DNA of 64,000 bases from Paenibacillus sp. BIHB 4019 (GTDB taxonomy: Bacteria; Bacillota; Bacilli; Paenibacillales; Paenibacillaceae): the NCBI RefSeq assembly GCF_002741035.1, contig NZ_CP016808.1:5070501-5134500 (forward strand), read 5' to 3'. Below the pieces are notes generated by a model. That model was given only the letters and a program-made list of their open reading frames with translations, had not been told where the DNA came from and searched no databases. Every line of letters begins with the position of its first letter. Positions within the stretch are counted from its first letter, which is position 1. Shown piece after piece: positions 53,090 through 62,532 of this stretch. Position numbers and translations under genes: made by a program.

Positions 53090-54259
53090 TTGAGTTTACG
53101 TTATTTGACAGCGGGGGAAACACATGGTCCCCAATTGACCGCCATTATTGAGGGTCTTCCTAGTAATTTAACTATTGATTTTGAGGAGATTAATTTTCAG
53201 CTTCACCGTCGCCAGAAAGGCCATGGCCGCGGTCGTCGCATGCAAATTGAGAAGGATACGGCGAACATTGTCGGTGGCGTTCGTCATGGTCGGACGACTG
53301 GCGCTCCTGTAGCGCTAATTGTTGAGAACAATGACTGGAAGCATTGGACGAGCGTAATGAACATCGCCCCGATTGAAGGCGGAGATGAAGAGAAGCGCCG
53401 GGTACACCGTCCGCGTCCTGGACATGCGGATTTGAACGGCGGCTTGAAATATAATTTGAAGGATCTTCGCAACGTACTGGAGCGTTCCAGTGCCCGCGAG
53501 ACAGCAGCACGCGTAGCGGTTGGCGCGGTTGCACGCCAGCTTCTTGCTGAATTCGGCATTAAAGTGGGCGGACAGGTTATCCGTATTGGCGAAATCGAAG
53601 CGCCGGCGAACCAATTGCCGCTGGATGAGCTTATTCGCATTACGGAAGAATCGCCTGTACGCGTCGTTGATAAAGAAACGGAAGAGAAGATGACCGCTTA
53701 CATTGACCAAATTAAAGCCGAAGGCGATTCCATCGGCGGCGTGGTCGAGTGCATTATTGAAGGCGTGCCAATTGGGCTTGGAAGCCATGTGCAATGGGAC
53801 CGCAAGCTGGATGCGCGCATCGCGGGCGCTGTCGTTTCCATTAATGCCTTCAAAGGCTGTGAAATTGGCATCGGCTTTGAAGCAGCGAAGCTGCGCGGCT
53901 CGCAGGTGCATGACGAGATTTTGTACACCGCGCAGGAAGGCTATACGAGAGCGACGAACCGTCTGGGCGGATTCGAGGGCGGTATGACCAATGGCGAGCA
54001 AATCGTCGTCCGCGGCGTAATGAAGCCGATTCCAACGCTTTACAAGCCGCTTCGCAGCGTGGACATTGACACGAAGGAGCCGTTCACGGCGCAAGTCGAA
54101 CGTTCCGATAGCTGTGCAGTTCCGGCAGCGAGCGTAGTTATGGAGCATGTTGTCGCTTTTGAAGTAGCGAAAGCATTTCTTGAGAAGTTCGGCGGCGATT
54201 CCATTGAGGAAATCCGCTCGAACCTGAATCAATACCTTGAGCAAATAGGCAGGTACTAA
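53090..54259 (+). CDS. aroC: Chorismate synthase
   Basis: Last step of the shikimate pathway, FMN-dependent. The 389-residue protein has the signatures [29 protein letters not shown] and [15 protein letters not shown], and the Firmicutes-type length. B. subtilis names it aroF. The TTG start at 53090 has GGAGGAG 8 bp upstream. aroB begins 3 bp after the stop. Chorismate feeds both trpE and MqnA in this window. Confidence 0.96.
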   Translation: MSLRYLTAGETHGPQLTAIIEGLPSNLTIDFEEINFQLHRRQKGHGRGRRMQIEKDTANIVGGVRHGRTTGAPVALIVENNDWKHWTSVMNIAPIEGGDEEKRRVHRPRPGHADLNGGLKYNLKDLRNVLERSSARETAARVAVGAVARQLLAEFGIKVGGQVIRIGEIEAPANQLPLDELIRITEESPVRVVDKETEEKMTAYIDQIKAEGDSIGGVVECIIEGVPIGLGSHVQWDRKLDARIAGAVVSINAFKGCEIGIGFEAAKLRGSQVHDEILYTAQEGYTRATNRLGGFEGGMTNGEQIVVRGVMKPIPTLYKPLRSVDIDTKEPFTAQVERSDSCAVPAASVVMEHVVAFEVAKAFLEKFGGDSIEEIRSNLNQYLEQIGRY

Positions 54260-54262
54260 GGA

Positions 54263-55360
54263 ATGAGAGAGCTAACGGTTGATTTAGGCGAACGCTCTTA
54301 TCCGATCTATATTGGGGAGGGTCTCCTGCAGGAGGCTCCCTCTTTTTTCGAAAAGCACGGCATTAGCAAAAAATCGCCGCTGCTAATCATCTCCGATGAT
54401 AAAGTGGCGCCCCATTATTTGGAGCCGCTTGCAAACACGCTAAGCGCAGCGGGCTTCCAGCCGTCCACAGCAATCGTGCCGTCAGGTGAAAGCTCGAAGT
54501 CTTTGGCGATGCTGGAAGATTTGGTCACGCATGCGCTTAAAGCAGGGCTTGACCGCAAATCGGCGATCGTAGCTCTTGGCGGCGGCGTAGTTGGCGATTT
54601 GGCGGGTTTCGTAGCAGCGTCTTATATGCGTGGCGTAAAGTTCATTCAAATTCCGACGACAATTTTGGCGCATGACAGCAGCGTTGGCGGCAAAGTGGCT
54701 GTCAACCACCCGCTGGCGAAAAATATTATCGGCGCTTTCCATCAACCGGAAATGGTGCTGTATGATTTGAACACGCTTCAGACGCTTCCGCCGCGCGACG
54801 TTCGTTCAGGCTTGTCGGAAGTGGTCAAACACGGCTTTATCTGGGACGACGCTTTCGTGCAGTGGTGCGATGAAAACTCCGAGCGCCTGCTCGCGCTTGA
54901 TCCAGAAGCACTCGGCTATGCCTTGTATAAGGGCTGCAGTGTAAAAGCGGCAGTCGTATCCAAGGATGAGCGGGAAAATGACCTGCGTGCGATTTTGAAT
55001 TTGGGCCATACGATTGGTCATGCGCTGGAGGCTGTGGCTGGCTATGGCGAGCTGCTTCATGGCGAGGCGATTTCGATAGGCATGATTGGCTCGGCCAAGC
55101 TAGGACTGCGTTATGGAGCGCCTGAGGACGTCTATACAACAACGAAGCGAGTGCTTGCTAAATGCGGGCTTCCGGTGAAGCTGCCGGAGCACTTTGACGT
55201 GGACGCGATTATGGAAGCGATGATGCATGACAAAAAGTTCAGCGAAAGCACAATGATTTTCGTGGTTCCGACGGCGATCGGCGAAGTGGAAATCAAGAAA
55301 GATGTACCGGCGTCATGGGTTCGGGAAATCGTGGAGGAATTGAAACAGGAGGCCGAGTAA
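54263..55360 (+). CDS. aroB: 3-dehydroquinate synthase
   Basis: Second step of the shikimate pathway, converting DAHP to 3-dehydroquinate with NAD and zinc. The 365-residue protein shows PSGESSKS, ALGGGVVGDLAGFVAASYMRG, IPTTILAHDSSVGGK and the zinc-binding NLGHTIGHALEA with DRK-type VKAAVVSKDERE. The ATG is 3 bp after the aroC stop. aroH follows after 1 bp. Confidence 0.96.
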   Translation: MRELTVDLGERSYPIYIGEGLLQEAPSFFEKHGISKKSPLLIISDDKVAPHYLEPLANTLSAAGFQPSTAIVPSGESSKSLAMLEDLVTHALKAGLDRKSAIVALGGGVVGDLAGFVAASYMRGVKFIQIPTTILAHDSSVGGKVAVNHPLAKNIIGAFHQPEMVLYDLNTLQTLPPRDVRSGLSEVVKHGFIWDDAFVQWCDENSERLLALDPEALGYALYKGCSVKAAVVSKDERENDLRAILNLGHTIGHALEAVAGYGELLHGEAISIGMIGSAKLGLRYGAPEDVYTTTKRVLAKCGLPVKLPEHFDVDAIMEAMMHDKKFSESTMIFVVPTAIGEVEIKKDVPASWVREIVEELKQEAE

Positions 55361-55361
55361 T

Positions 55362-55730
55362 ATGAGCGTTAGGGGAATTCGCGGGGCAATTACCGTTGAT
55401 ACAAACGAGAAAGAGCCTATTTTAAAAGCAACACTTGAAATGCTGCATGCGATTGTCGCAGACAATGACGTTCAGCCTGACGATATTTGCAGCGTATTTA
55501 TTACGGTGACGAATGATTTGGATGATGCTTTTCCGGCTGTGGCTATTCGCCAAATGAGCGGTTGGGAGCTTGTTCCACTCATGTGCGCGCTGGAAGTGCC
55601 CGTTAAGGGAAGCCTTGCCCGCTGCATTAGGCTGATGGTTACCGTAAATACGGACAAAACGCAAGCCGAGATTAAACATGTGTACTTGGGAGGAGCCCAA
55701 GTGCTTCGTCCAGATTTAACGCAATCCTAA
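55362..55730 (+). CDS. aroH: Chorismate mutase AroH
   Basis: Rearranges chorismate to prephenate for phenylalanine and tyrosine. The 122-residue monofunctional AroH-type enzyme has RGIRGAITVDTNEKEPILKA at the start, SVFITVTNDLDDAFPA and the C-terminal IKHVYLGGAQVLRPDL. CAGGAGG lies upstream of the ATG. It ends the first half of the aro-trp cluster; a promoter for trp starts 6 bp downstream. Confidence 0.95.
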   Translation: MSVRGIRGAITVDTNEKEPILKATLEMLHAIVADNDVQPDDICSVFITVTNDLDDAFPAVAIRQMSGWELVPLMCALEVPVKGSLARCIRLMVTVNTDKTQAEIKHVYLGGAQVLRPDLTQS

Positions 55731-55735
55731 TCTAA

Positions 55736-55765
55736 TTGACGATCAGGCACAAGATGTTGTATATT
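55736..55765 (+). promoter_or_regulatory. trpE: Promoter of the trp operon
   Basis: TTGACG and TATATT are spaced 18 bp. The inferred start near 55772 places the first TRAP triplet about 8 nt into the transcript. Confidence 0.7.
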
Positions 55766-55778
55766 GGATGAAGTAAAT

Positions 55779-55847
55779 GAGACTAGTTGAGAAGCAAGTG
55801 AGCAGGTTTGAGTTGAAATTAGATGAGCAGAGCAGAGACGAGCATAG
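55779..55847 (+). promoter_or_regulatory. TRAP-binding site in the trp leader: eleven (G/T)AG triplets
   Basis: Eleven triplets start at 55779, 55784, 55789, 55800, 55810, 55820, 55825, 55830, 55835, 55840 and 55845: GAG, TAG, GAG, GAG, GAG, TAG, GAG, GAG, GAG, GAG, TAG. Most are 5 nt apart, with three longer steps of 10-11. TRAP is an 11-mer binding eleven such triplets separated by 2-3 nt, and mtrB is in this window. Two or three more triplets lie at 55871-55880. Confidence 0.9.
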
Positions 55848-55885
55848 CCAAGTTGCGAATATAAAGTCTATAGAGCAGAGTGCGT

Positions 55886-55985
55886 GATGTTGAAATAAAG
55901 ATGATGTATAAGTTTAGCACTTATAATCATATTCTATTTCGTTGCCGGAAGAGCCTATCCATCCTTTCAGATGGCGACAGCTGTG
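55886..55985. repeat. Probable divergent dispersed repeat inside the trp leader
   Basis: TTGAAATAAAGATG..TATAAGTTTAGCACTTATAATCATATTCTATTTCG follows the AT-rich module layout (outer arms GAAATA/TATTTC, inner TATAAGT/ACTTATA). It is followed by GCCGG, CATCCTTTC and GGCGACAGCTGTGTTCC, which recall the hairpin module at 52840-52900 (GGCGACAGCCGTTTACGC). It separates the TRAP site from the terminator. Confidence 0.6.
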
Positions 55986-56070
55986 TTCCATTGCGTATGT
56001 TTGTACAAGATGCTGCTATAGGTTTATTTGTTGGCTAGCCTTTACTTTTTTGTCCTCATCTTAAATCAGC

Positions 56071-56098
56071 GCCCCTGCCTTGGCAGGGGCTTTTTATT
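56071..56098 (+). terminator. Terminator/attenuator before trpE
   Basis: GCCCCTGCC pairs perfectly with GGCAGGGGC, then TTTTTATTTT, ending 40 bp before the trpE start. It lies about 225 nt downstream of the end of the TRAP triplets, much further than in the B. subtilis leader. Confidence 0.9.
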
Positions 56099-56137
56099 TT
56101 GAATGTGACTACACATATCGAGAAGGGGGACGTAACG

Positions 56138-57730
56138 ATGAATAGTGAATTACAGCAAGTGGTCAAGCTCTCTGAGGAATACAATCTCATTCCAATCGTT
56201 CGTTATATGATGGCGGATACGGAGACGCCGATTCGGCTGTTTCAGCATTTTGCCAAGGAAAAGCATGCATTTCTGCTTGAAAGTGTAGAGGGCGGCGTGA
56301 AATGGGCGCGGTATTCGTTCATTGGAACCGATCCGTTTATGATGCTGTACGGCAAAAACGGCGAAATGATTTTTGAGAAAAATGGTGAAAAAATCAGCTT
56401 CGACGATAAGCCGCTAAGCTTGCTGAAGGATCATCTTCGTTACTATCGCAGTCCGGCGATGTCCCATCTTCCACCATTTACGGGCGGGGCTATCGGGTTT
56501 TTCGGCTATGATTTGCTGCAATATTATGAGAAGCTCCCACCCCACCGGATAGATGATTTGGAAATGAATGATTTGCAGTTTATGTTCTGCGATCAAGTCA
56601 TCGTCTTCGACCACTTCAAGCAGCAGCTGCAAATTATCGGCAATGTGCATGTGCCGAAGGAGACGACGCAGACGGGCATCGTTCAGTCTTACGGCGTCGA
56701 GGAGGCATACAACGCAGCAGTTGCCAAAATCGAAGCGACGGTCGAGCGCCTGCAGCAGCAGGTGAAGATTCCGGTGCCAATCGGTGCTGGCGTGCCGACT
56801 ATGCCTGAGGTTGGCGATGTGCAGTCCAATTTGACGAAGGAGCAGTTCATCGCCAATGTCGACAAAGCGAAGGAGTACATTCGCGCCGGCGATATTTTCC
56901 AGGTGGTGCTGTCCCAGCGCTTCAGCATTGAGACGGATGTTGATCCGCTGCATGTGTACCGCGTACTTCGCACGATGAACCCTTCACCATACATGTATTA
57001 TTTGAAAATGGGTGAAGAGGTAATTGTTGGAACGTCGCCGGAGGCGCTCGTTAAAGTAGATGGCAGCAAGGTGGAAACCCGTCCAATTGCCGGAACGCGC
57101 CCTCGCGGCAAAACGCCGGAGGAGGATCTTGCGCTGGAGCAGGATTTGCTGGCAGACGAGAAGGAGCGCGCGGAGCATCTGATGCTCGTTGACTTGGGCC
57201 GCAACGACATCGGCCGTGTATCCGAGTTCGGCTCGGTGAAATGCGATTCCTTTATGGAAATCGAACGTTATTCCCACGTTATGCATATCGTCTCGAATGT
57301 GACGGGCAAGCTGCGGGAGGACAAGGATTTTTACGATGCATTCCTCTCCTGTCTTCCTGCTGGAACCGTATCCGGCGCACCGAAGCTGCGGGCGATGGAA
57401 ATTATTGCAGAGCTTGAAAATGAAGCTCGCGGCGCTTACGCTGGAGCGATTGGTTACTTAGGCTTCGGCGGTACGCTCGACACCTGCATCACGATTCGCA
57501 CGATCATTTTCAAAAATGGCAAAGCCTACGTGCAGAGCGGGGCAGGCATCGTCTGGGATTCCGTTCCGGAAAGCGAATATACCGAAACGGTGAATAAAGC
57601 GAAAGCGCTGCTGACGGCCATTCGGGCCGCTGAGCAGCTGTTCGGCAAGCCTGGAGACGCTCGCGACCAGAGCTTCAATGCCATCAATAGCGATTATTAC
57701 ATCAAAGCAGGGGAGGGTTTCGTACAATGA
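56138..57730 (+). CDS. trpE: Anthranilate synthase component I
   Basis: Makes anthranilate from chorismate and ammonia or glutamine. The 530-residue protein has the tryptophan feedback motif LLES near residue 47, and the catalytic core GDIFQVVLSQRF, IAGTRPRGKTPEED, HLMLVDLGRNDIGRV and GTVSGAPKLRAMEII. The ATG at 56138 follows AAGGGGGACG. trpG is not in this operon; as in B. subtilis the glutamine amidotransferase is probably the PabA of the folate cluster. trpD overlaps by 4 bp. Confidence 0.96.
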   Translation: MNSELQQVVKLSEEYNLIPIVRYMMADTETPIRLFQHFAKEKHAFLLESVEGGVKWARYSFIGTDPFMMLYGKNGEMIFEKNGEKISFDDKPLSLLKDHLRYYRSPAMSHLPPFTGGAIGFFGYDLLQYYEKLPPHRIDDLEMNDLQFMFCDQVIVFDHFKQQLQIIGNVHVPKETTQTGIVQSYGVEEAYNAAVAKIEATVERLQQQVKIPVPIGAGVPTMPEVGDVQSNLTKEQFIANVDKAKEYIRAGDIFQVVLSQRFSIETDVDPLHVYRVLRTMNPSPYMYYLKMGEEVIVGTSPEALVKVDGSKVETRPIAGTRPRGKTPEEDLALEQDLLADEKERAEHLMLVDLGRNDIGRVSEFGSVKCDSFMEIERYSHVMHIVSNVTGKLREDKDFYDAFLSCLPAGTVSGAPKLRAMEIIAELENEARGAYAGAIGYLGFGGTLDTCITIRTIIFKNGKAYVQSGAGIVWDSVPESEYTETVNKAKALLTAIRAAEQLFGKPGDARDQSFNAINSDYYIKAGEGFVQ

Positions 57731-58782
57731 CAAGCAGCCTGACACCGATTACGATGCAAAGCGCGTTAACCAAATTAATCGGCAGCGAGCATTTGTCACG
57801 GGAAGAAGCCCGCTCCGTCATGGATATTATTATGAGCGGGGAAGCAACGCCGGTTCAAATTGCAGGCGTCGTGACCGCGCTGCGCATGAAAGGCGAGACG
57901 AAGGACGAAATTACAGGCTTTGCCCAGGCGATGCGGGCGCATTCGAGCCATGTGCAGACCGAGCAGGAAGGGCTGCTGGATACATGCGGCACAGGCGGCT
58001 CCGGCATTCATAAGTTCAATATTTCAACGTCGTCCGCGATTATTGCGGCTGCAGCTGGCATTCGCGTAGCCAAGCATGGCAATCGCGCAATGTCGGGCAA
58101 AGCGGGCAGCGCGGACGTGCTGGAGGCGCTGGGCGTCCAAATTACGCTGACACCTGAGCAGGCGGAGGAATGCTTGAAGCAAGTGGGCATCTGCTTCATG
58201 TTCGCGCAGCTGTACCATCCATCGCTTCGCCACGCTTCTGTTCCACGTAAAGAGCTGGGCATTCGGACGATTTTTAATATGCTGGGTCCATTGACTAACC
58301 CGGCAGGGGCAGATCGACAGCTGATCGGCTTGTATGATGCTAAGAAGACGGACACCGTTGCTTCGGTGCTGGGAGAGCTTGGCGTCAAGCGCGCGATGGT
58401 CGTCAGCAGCAATGACGGGCTGGATGAAATCAGCATTTCGGCAGCGACTAGAGTGTCGGAGCTTCTGAATGGCGAGGTTCGCACGTATGAAATTACGCCG
58501 GAGGAGCTAGGCTTGACCCGCTATCCGATTAGCGAGGTGCTGGGGGGCGATCCTGCGGCCAATGCGTCTATCATTCGCGGCATATTCAGCGGCGAGCAGC
58601 GCGGTGCTTATCGCGATATCGTGCTTGCGAATGCAGGAGCTTGCATTTATGTGGGCGGAGCTGCTGCGAGCTTGACAGATGGTGTTAAAATTGCGGCGGA
58701 TATGATTGATTCCGGATTAGCCGAGCAAAAGCTGCTGGGCCTGATTCAAACGACAGGAGAGCTGACCCATGTTTTTGGATAA
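57727..58782 (+). CDS. trpD: Anthranilate phosphoribosyltransferase
   Basis: Adds the phosphoribosyl group to anthranilate. The 351-residue protein shows the PRPP loop DTCGTGGSG near residue 79, ISTSSAIIAAAAG, KHGNRAMSGKAGSADVLEALG and IFNMLGPLTNPAG. It begins inside the trpE stop codon region (ATGA) and overlaps trpC by 14 bp. Confidence 0.96.
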   Translation: MTSSLTPITMQSALTKLIGSEHLSREEARSVMDIIMSGEATPVQIAGVVTALRMKGETKDEITGFAQAMRAHSSHVQTEQEGLLDTCGTGGSGIHKFNISTSSAIIAAAAGIRVAKHGNRAMSGKAGSADVLEALGVQITLTPEQAEECLKQVGICFMFAQLYHPSLRHASVPRKELGIRTIFNMLGPLTNPAGADRQLIGLYDAKKTDTVASVLGELGVKRAMVVSSNDGLDEISISAATRVSELLNGEVRTYEITPEELGLTRYPISEVLGGDPAANASIIRGIFSGEQRGAYRDIVLANAGACIYVGGAAASLTDGVKIAADMIDSGLAEQKLLGLIQTTGELTHVFG

Positions 58783-59563
58783 AATCGTAGTAACGAAGCG
58801 CGAAGAGGTAGAAGCGCTGTCCGCCACTTTCCAATTAGCGGAATATGAGCGGACGATTGCCGAGCTTGCTCCATGCCGCGGCTTTGAGCGTGCATTGACT
58901 GTGGGCCGCAAGCGCTCGGTTGGACTCATTGCCGAGGTGAAAAAAGCTTCGCCGTCTAAAGGGCTGATTCGCCCTGAATTTCATCCGGCGGAGCTGGCAG
59001 CTGCGTATGAGCAGGCCGGAGCGGATTGTATTTCCGTGCTGACGGACCAGCAATATTTTCAAGGGGCCAATGCGTATTTGACGCTCGTCAAGGATACGGT
59101 CGGCATTCCGCTGCTTCGCAAGGACTTCATTATTGATTACCGCCAAGTGTATGAGGCGAGAGTCATTGGCGCGGATGCGATTTTGCTCATTGCGGCGATA
59201 TTGACTAAGCAGCAAATGGCGGAGCTGTATGATACGGCAACGGCGCTTGGCATGGATGTGCTGGTCGAGGTGCATAACCGCGAGGAGCTGGAGACGGTGC
59301 TAGAGCTGAATAAAGCGACGCTTATCGGGGTCAACAATCGCGATCTGAAAAGCTTTGTCACCGATTTGCGTACAACGGAGCAGTTGATCGGCTTGATGCC
59401 GCAAGGTGTGACCGTGATTAGCGAGAGCGGCATTGCTGGCCCGGCAGATATGGATTATTTGCAAGGCGTTGGCGCGCAGGGCGTTCTCATTGGCGAACAT
59501 TTTATGCGCCAACCCGATGCTGGCCAGGCTATTATCGATTTGATGGGGCCGGTGAGCCGCTAG
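58769..59563 (+). CDS. trpC: Indole-3-glycerol phosphate synthase
   Basis: Closes the indole ring, releasing CO2 and water. The 264-residue TIM barrel carries IAEVKKASPSKGLI near residue 53, SVLTDQQYFQG, RKDFIIDYRQVYEAR and the phosphate-binding SESGIAGPADM. The ATG lies 14 bp before the trpD stop with AGGAGA upstream. trpF begins at the stop with a 1-bp overlap. Confidence 0.96.
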   Translation: MFLDKIVVTKREEVEALSATFQLAEYERTIAELAPCRGFERALTVGRKRSVGLIAEVKKASPSKGLIRPEFHPAELAAAYEQAGADCISVLTDQQYFQGANAYLTLVKDTVGIPLLRKDFIIDYRQVYEARVIGADAILLIAAILTKQQMAELYDTATALGMDVLVEVHNREELETVLELNKATLIGVNNRDLKSFVTDLRTTEQLIGLMPQGVTVISESGIAGPADMDYLQGVGAQGVLIGEHFMRQPDAGQAIIDLMGPVSR

Positions 59564-60297
59564 TGCAGACGCAGACGACTCCTCGGATCAAAATTTGCGG
59601 CCTCAAAACTGCTGAGACGATTCAGCAAATGGACGGGCTGCCGTTCCATGACATTGGATTTGTATTTGCACCTAGCAAGCGTCAAGTGCTGCCTGCGCAA
59701 GCAGCGGAGCTGATTGAGGCTGTACATGGCTTGAAGGCGGCAGAAGGGCTGCGTCCCCAAACCGTCGGCGTATTCGTGAACCCTACGCTTACGGAGCTTC
59801 GCGAGACGCTCGCTATCGCTTCGCTTGATGTGGTGCAGCTGCATGGCAGCGAAACGCCTGCTTTTTGCCAAGCGGTCCGCGAGCAATTTGCGGTGAAGGT
59901 GTGGAAGGTATTTTCTATACGAAATGAAACGGTTGTTCAGTCTGAGGAGGACACAGGCACGGGAGCTGACAAGGGTACTGCCGATCATGCTAATGTGAAT
60001 GAGGCAGCAGTCCGCCTTGCTCCATTTAACGGAAAAATTGATGCTGTGCTGATCGACACGGCCGGGGGCGGAACGGGCAAAGCGTTCAACTGGCAAGTTA
60101 TTGATGACTACCAGGCTGCGGCAGCGCAGCTGAATGTGCCGCTTTATGTAGCGGGCGGTCTGAACCCGGACAATGTACATGAATTGTTAGCTGCGCATGC
60201 TCCGAGTGGTCTTGATGTGTCCAGCGGAGTAGAGACGGACGGCGTTAAAGATATCGAGAAAATTAGATTATTCGTCAGAAAGGTGATGCAACGATGA
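59563..60297 (+). CDS. trpF: Phosphoribosylanthranilate isomerase with a central insertion
   Basis: Isomerises phosphoribosylanthranilate to the CdRP intermediate. The 244-residue barrel has the catalytic Cys12 in [27 protein letters not shown] and Asp165 in [17 protein letters not shown], and ends [15 protein letters not shown]. Compared with the usual 200-220 aa it has about 30 extra residues near 121-150, rich in Asp, Glu, Gly, Ala and Thr, between two barrel strands. The GTG start overlaps the trpC stop; trpB overlaps by 4 bp. Confidence 0.94.
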   Translation: MQTQTTPRIKICGLKTAETIQQMDGLPFHDIGFVFAPSKRQVLPAQAAELIEAVHGLKAAEGLRPQTVGVFVNPTLTELRETLAIASLDVVQLHGSETPAFCQAVREQFAVKVWKVFSIRNETVVQSEEDTGTGADKGTADHANVNEAAVRLAPFNGKIDAVLIDTAGGGTGKAFNWQVIDDYQAAAAQLNVPLYVAGGLNPDNVHELLAAHAPSGLDVSSGVETDGVKDIEKIRLFVRKVMQR

Positions 60298-61499
60298 ACC
60301 GAGTACCGGATGAAAATGGTCGTTTCGGCAAGTTTGGCGGCCGTTATGTTCCCGAGACGTTGATGAACGCTCTGCTTGAGCTGGAGGAAGCGTACAACCG
60401 CCATTCCAAGGATGAATCATTTCAAGAGGAAATCCGCAATTTGCTGCATAAGTATTCGGGAAGACCTACCTCGCTCTATTATGCAGAACGCCTGAGCGAG
60501 CAGCTTGGCGGCGCTAAAATTTATTTGAAGCGCGAGGATTTAAACCATACAGGCGCCCACAAGATCAATAATACAATCGGTCAGGGCATTCTGGCGAAAC
60601 GCATGGGCAAAACGAAAATTATTGCCGAAACCGGCGCAGGCCAGCACGGCGTTGCTTCGGCGACGATTGCAGCTTTGCTTGGACTGGAATGCAAAGTATT
60701 TATGGGCGAGGAAGATATGAAGCGCCAGCAGCTCAACGTATTCCGCATGCAGTTGCTTGGGGCGGAAGTTGTTCCCGTTCTTTCGGGAACGCGCACGCTT
60801 AAGGATGCCTGTAATGAAACGCTGCGCTACTGGGTTAGCCATGTAGACGATACGTATTATATTTTGGGTTCGGCGACAGGGCCGCATCCCTATCCGATGA
60901 TCGTCCGCGATTTTCAGCGGATTATCGGCGACGAATCGCGCAAGCAAATTGTGGCAGAAGAAGGACGTCTGCCGGATTATGTAGTAGCAGCGGTTGGCGG
61001 CGGCAGCAATGCAATCGGTATTTTCTACCCGTTCATTGAAGATGCGGATGTGCGTTTGATTGGCGTAGAAGCAGCGGGACGTGGAGTAGAGACAGAGGAG
61101 CATGCGGCTACGATGACGAAAGGCCGTCATGGCGTATTCCAAGGCTCGCTGAGCTATGTGCTGCAGGATGATAACGGACAAGTGCTGCCTGCGCATTCGA
61201 TTTCGGCTGGTCTCGACTATCCGGGCATTGGCCCTGAGCATTCCTATTTGAAGGATTCGGGCCGTGCGGAATATTTCCCGATTACCGATGACGAGGCGAT
61301 GGATGCCTTGCAATTGCTGTCGCGGACAGAAGGCATCATTCCGGCGCTTGAGTCGGCACATGCGATTGCCCAGACGGTCAAGCTGGCTCCAACGCTTGCT
61401 AAAGATAAAATTATCGTTGTCAGCCTGTCGGGGCGCGGCGATAAAGATGTAGAGACGATTATGAGCAAGCTGGGAGGCGCAGTCGATGAATCTCATTGA
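60294..61499 (+). CDS. trpB: Tryptophan synthase beta chain
   Basis: Condenses indole with serine using pyridoxal phosphate. The 401-residue protein is highly conserved: [26 protein letters not shown] with the PLP lysine, [23 protein letters not shown] and the C-terminal [11 protein letters not shown]. It overlaps trpF by 4 bp and trpA by 14 bp, so the two synthase subunits are coupled. Confidence 0.97.
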   Translation: MNRVPDENGRFGKFGGRYVPETLMNALLELEEAYNRHSKDESFQEEIRNLLHKYSGRPTSLYYAERLSEQLGGAKIYLKREDLNHTGAHKINNTIGQGILAKRMGKTKIIAETGAGQHGVASATIAALLGLECKVFMGEEDMKRQQLNVFRMQLLGAEVVPVLSGTRTLKDACNETLRYWVSHVDDTYYILGSATGPHPYPMIVRDFQRIIGDESRKQIVAEEGRLPDYVVAAVGGGSNAIGIFYPFIEDADVRLIGVEAAGRGVETEEHAATMTKGRHGVFQGSLSYVLQDDNGQVLPAHSISAGLDYPGIGPEHSYLKDSGRAEYFPITDDEAMDALQLLSRTEGIIPALESAHAIAQTVKLAPTLAKDKIIVVSLSGRGDKDVETIMSKLGGAVDESH

Positions 61500-62292
61500 T
61501 ACGGTATTTGCAAAGCTACGTGAGGAGAAGCGTACCGCGCTAATCCCTTTTTTGACAGTAGGCGATCCTGACTTGAAAACGTCGCTGGCGATTATTAAGC
61601 AGCTGGAGGAGTCCGGCGCCGATCTAATCGAGCTGGGCGTTCCTTATTCTGATCCGCTCGCCGATGGTCCCGTTATTCAACGGGCATCCGAGCGTGCTTT
61701 GAGAAGCAGCATTACGCTGCGCGACTGCATTGAAGCTGCGGCGCAAGCGCGCGAAGCTGGCGTGAAGCTGCCATTCATATTGTTTACTTATTTTAATCCG
61801 GTGCTCCAATTCGGTTTGGAAGCTTTTATGGAGCTGGTCAAAAATAAAGAAATCAGCGGTCTAATCATTCCCGACCTGCCCATCGAAGAGGATGCCGAGG
61901 TTCGCCAGCTGGCGGAAGCGGCAGGCATTCATCTCATTCCGCTCGTAGCTCCGACCTCCAAGGATCGCGTCGTGCGTATTTCGCAAAAAGCTAAAGGCTT
62001 CGTGTATTGCGTCTCCTCGCTGGGCGTAACGGGCGTGCGGGCAGAATTCCACAGCGGGATCGACGATTTCCTTGCTACCGTGCGGGAAGCGACCGATCTG
62101 CCGATCGCAGTTGGCTTCGGCATTTCGAGCCGTGAGCAAGTTGAGCGATTCTCGAAGCAATGCGACGGCGTTGTCGTTGGCAGCGCGATCGTACGCAAAA
62201 TTGAAGAATCCATTCCGCTGCTCGAAGAGGAGAGCACTCGCGCAGAAGGCTTGAAGCAGATCGGCGAGTTTGTAGCCGCGCTGAAGGGCTAG
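61486..62292 (+). CDS. trpA: Tryptophan synthase alpha chain
   Basis: Cleaves indole-3-glycerol phosphate to indole, channelled to TrpB. The 268-residue TIM barrel shows [15 protein letters not shown] with the catalytic Glu in [34 protein letters not shown], and [16 protein letters not shown] phosphate binding. The operon ends here. The B. subtilis followers hisC-tyrA-aroE are absent from this place. Confidence 0.97.
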   Translation: MNLIDTVFAKLREEKRTALIPFLTVGDPDLKTSLAIIKQLEESGADLIELGVPYSDPLADGPVIQRASERALRSSITLRDCIEAAAQAREAGVKLPFILFTYFNPVLQFGLEAFMELVKNKEISGLIIPDLPIEEDAEVRQLAEAAGIHLIPLVAPTSKDRVVRISQKAKGFVYCVSSLGVTGVRAEFHSGIDDFLATVREATDLPIAVGFGISSREQVERFSKQCDGVVVGSAIVRKIEESIPLLEEESTRAEGLKQIGEFVAALKG

Positions 62293-62326
62293 GGCATATT
62301 TAACCCCTTATGGGAGGCATAGTTTA

Positions 62327-62367
62327 AGAGGTGCAGAATACGAGCGTATTCTGCACCTCTTTTTTTA
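62327..62367 (+). terminator. Terminator of the trp operon
   Basis: AGAGGTGCAGAATACG pairs perfectly with CGTATTCTGCACCTCT over a short AG loop, followed by seven T residues: a very strong terminator. Confidence 0.95.
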
Positions 62368-62370
62368 AAA

Positions 62371-62480
62371 TTTAGGAAAGGATATGCATGTTCTCCTCCT
62401 TTCTCTATACGTTTCGCCAAACCGATGGCGTCTAATAGAAAGGATGCCGCCAGAGGACGGCGAAAGCCGTTTACGCTTGT
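62371..62480. repeat. Dispersed repeat with an AAAGGATAT/CCTTTC left part
   Basis: GGAAAGGATATGCATG..CTCCTTTCTCTATACGTTTCGCC parallels the left part at 52815. From 62441, GATGCCGCCAGAGGACGG and CGAAAGCCGTTTACGCTTG repeat the hairpin module; GCCGCCAGAGGACGGC is shared exactly with the copy at 3870. It lies between the trp terminator and the tetR operator. Confidence 0.75.
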
Positions 62481-62532
62481 GTCATCTCAAAAATAAGATT
62501 GATTATACATAAATAATGACATATACTAGCAT

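Noticed and set aside
53315..54244. Long minus-strand open frame opposite aroC (309 codons)
   Set aside because: It lies wholly antisense to a highly conserved gene, has no ribosome site or recognisable domain, and is explained by codon bias of aroC. The same applies to long antisense frames opposite trpB (60540-61496), the sugar-binding protein (40768-41622), ribBA (2345-3151) and ribD (432-1100).
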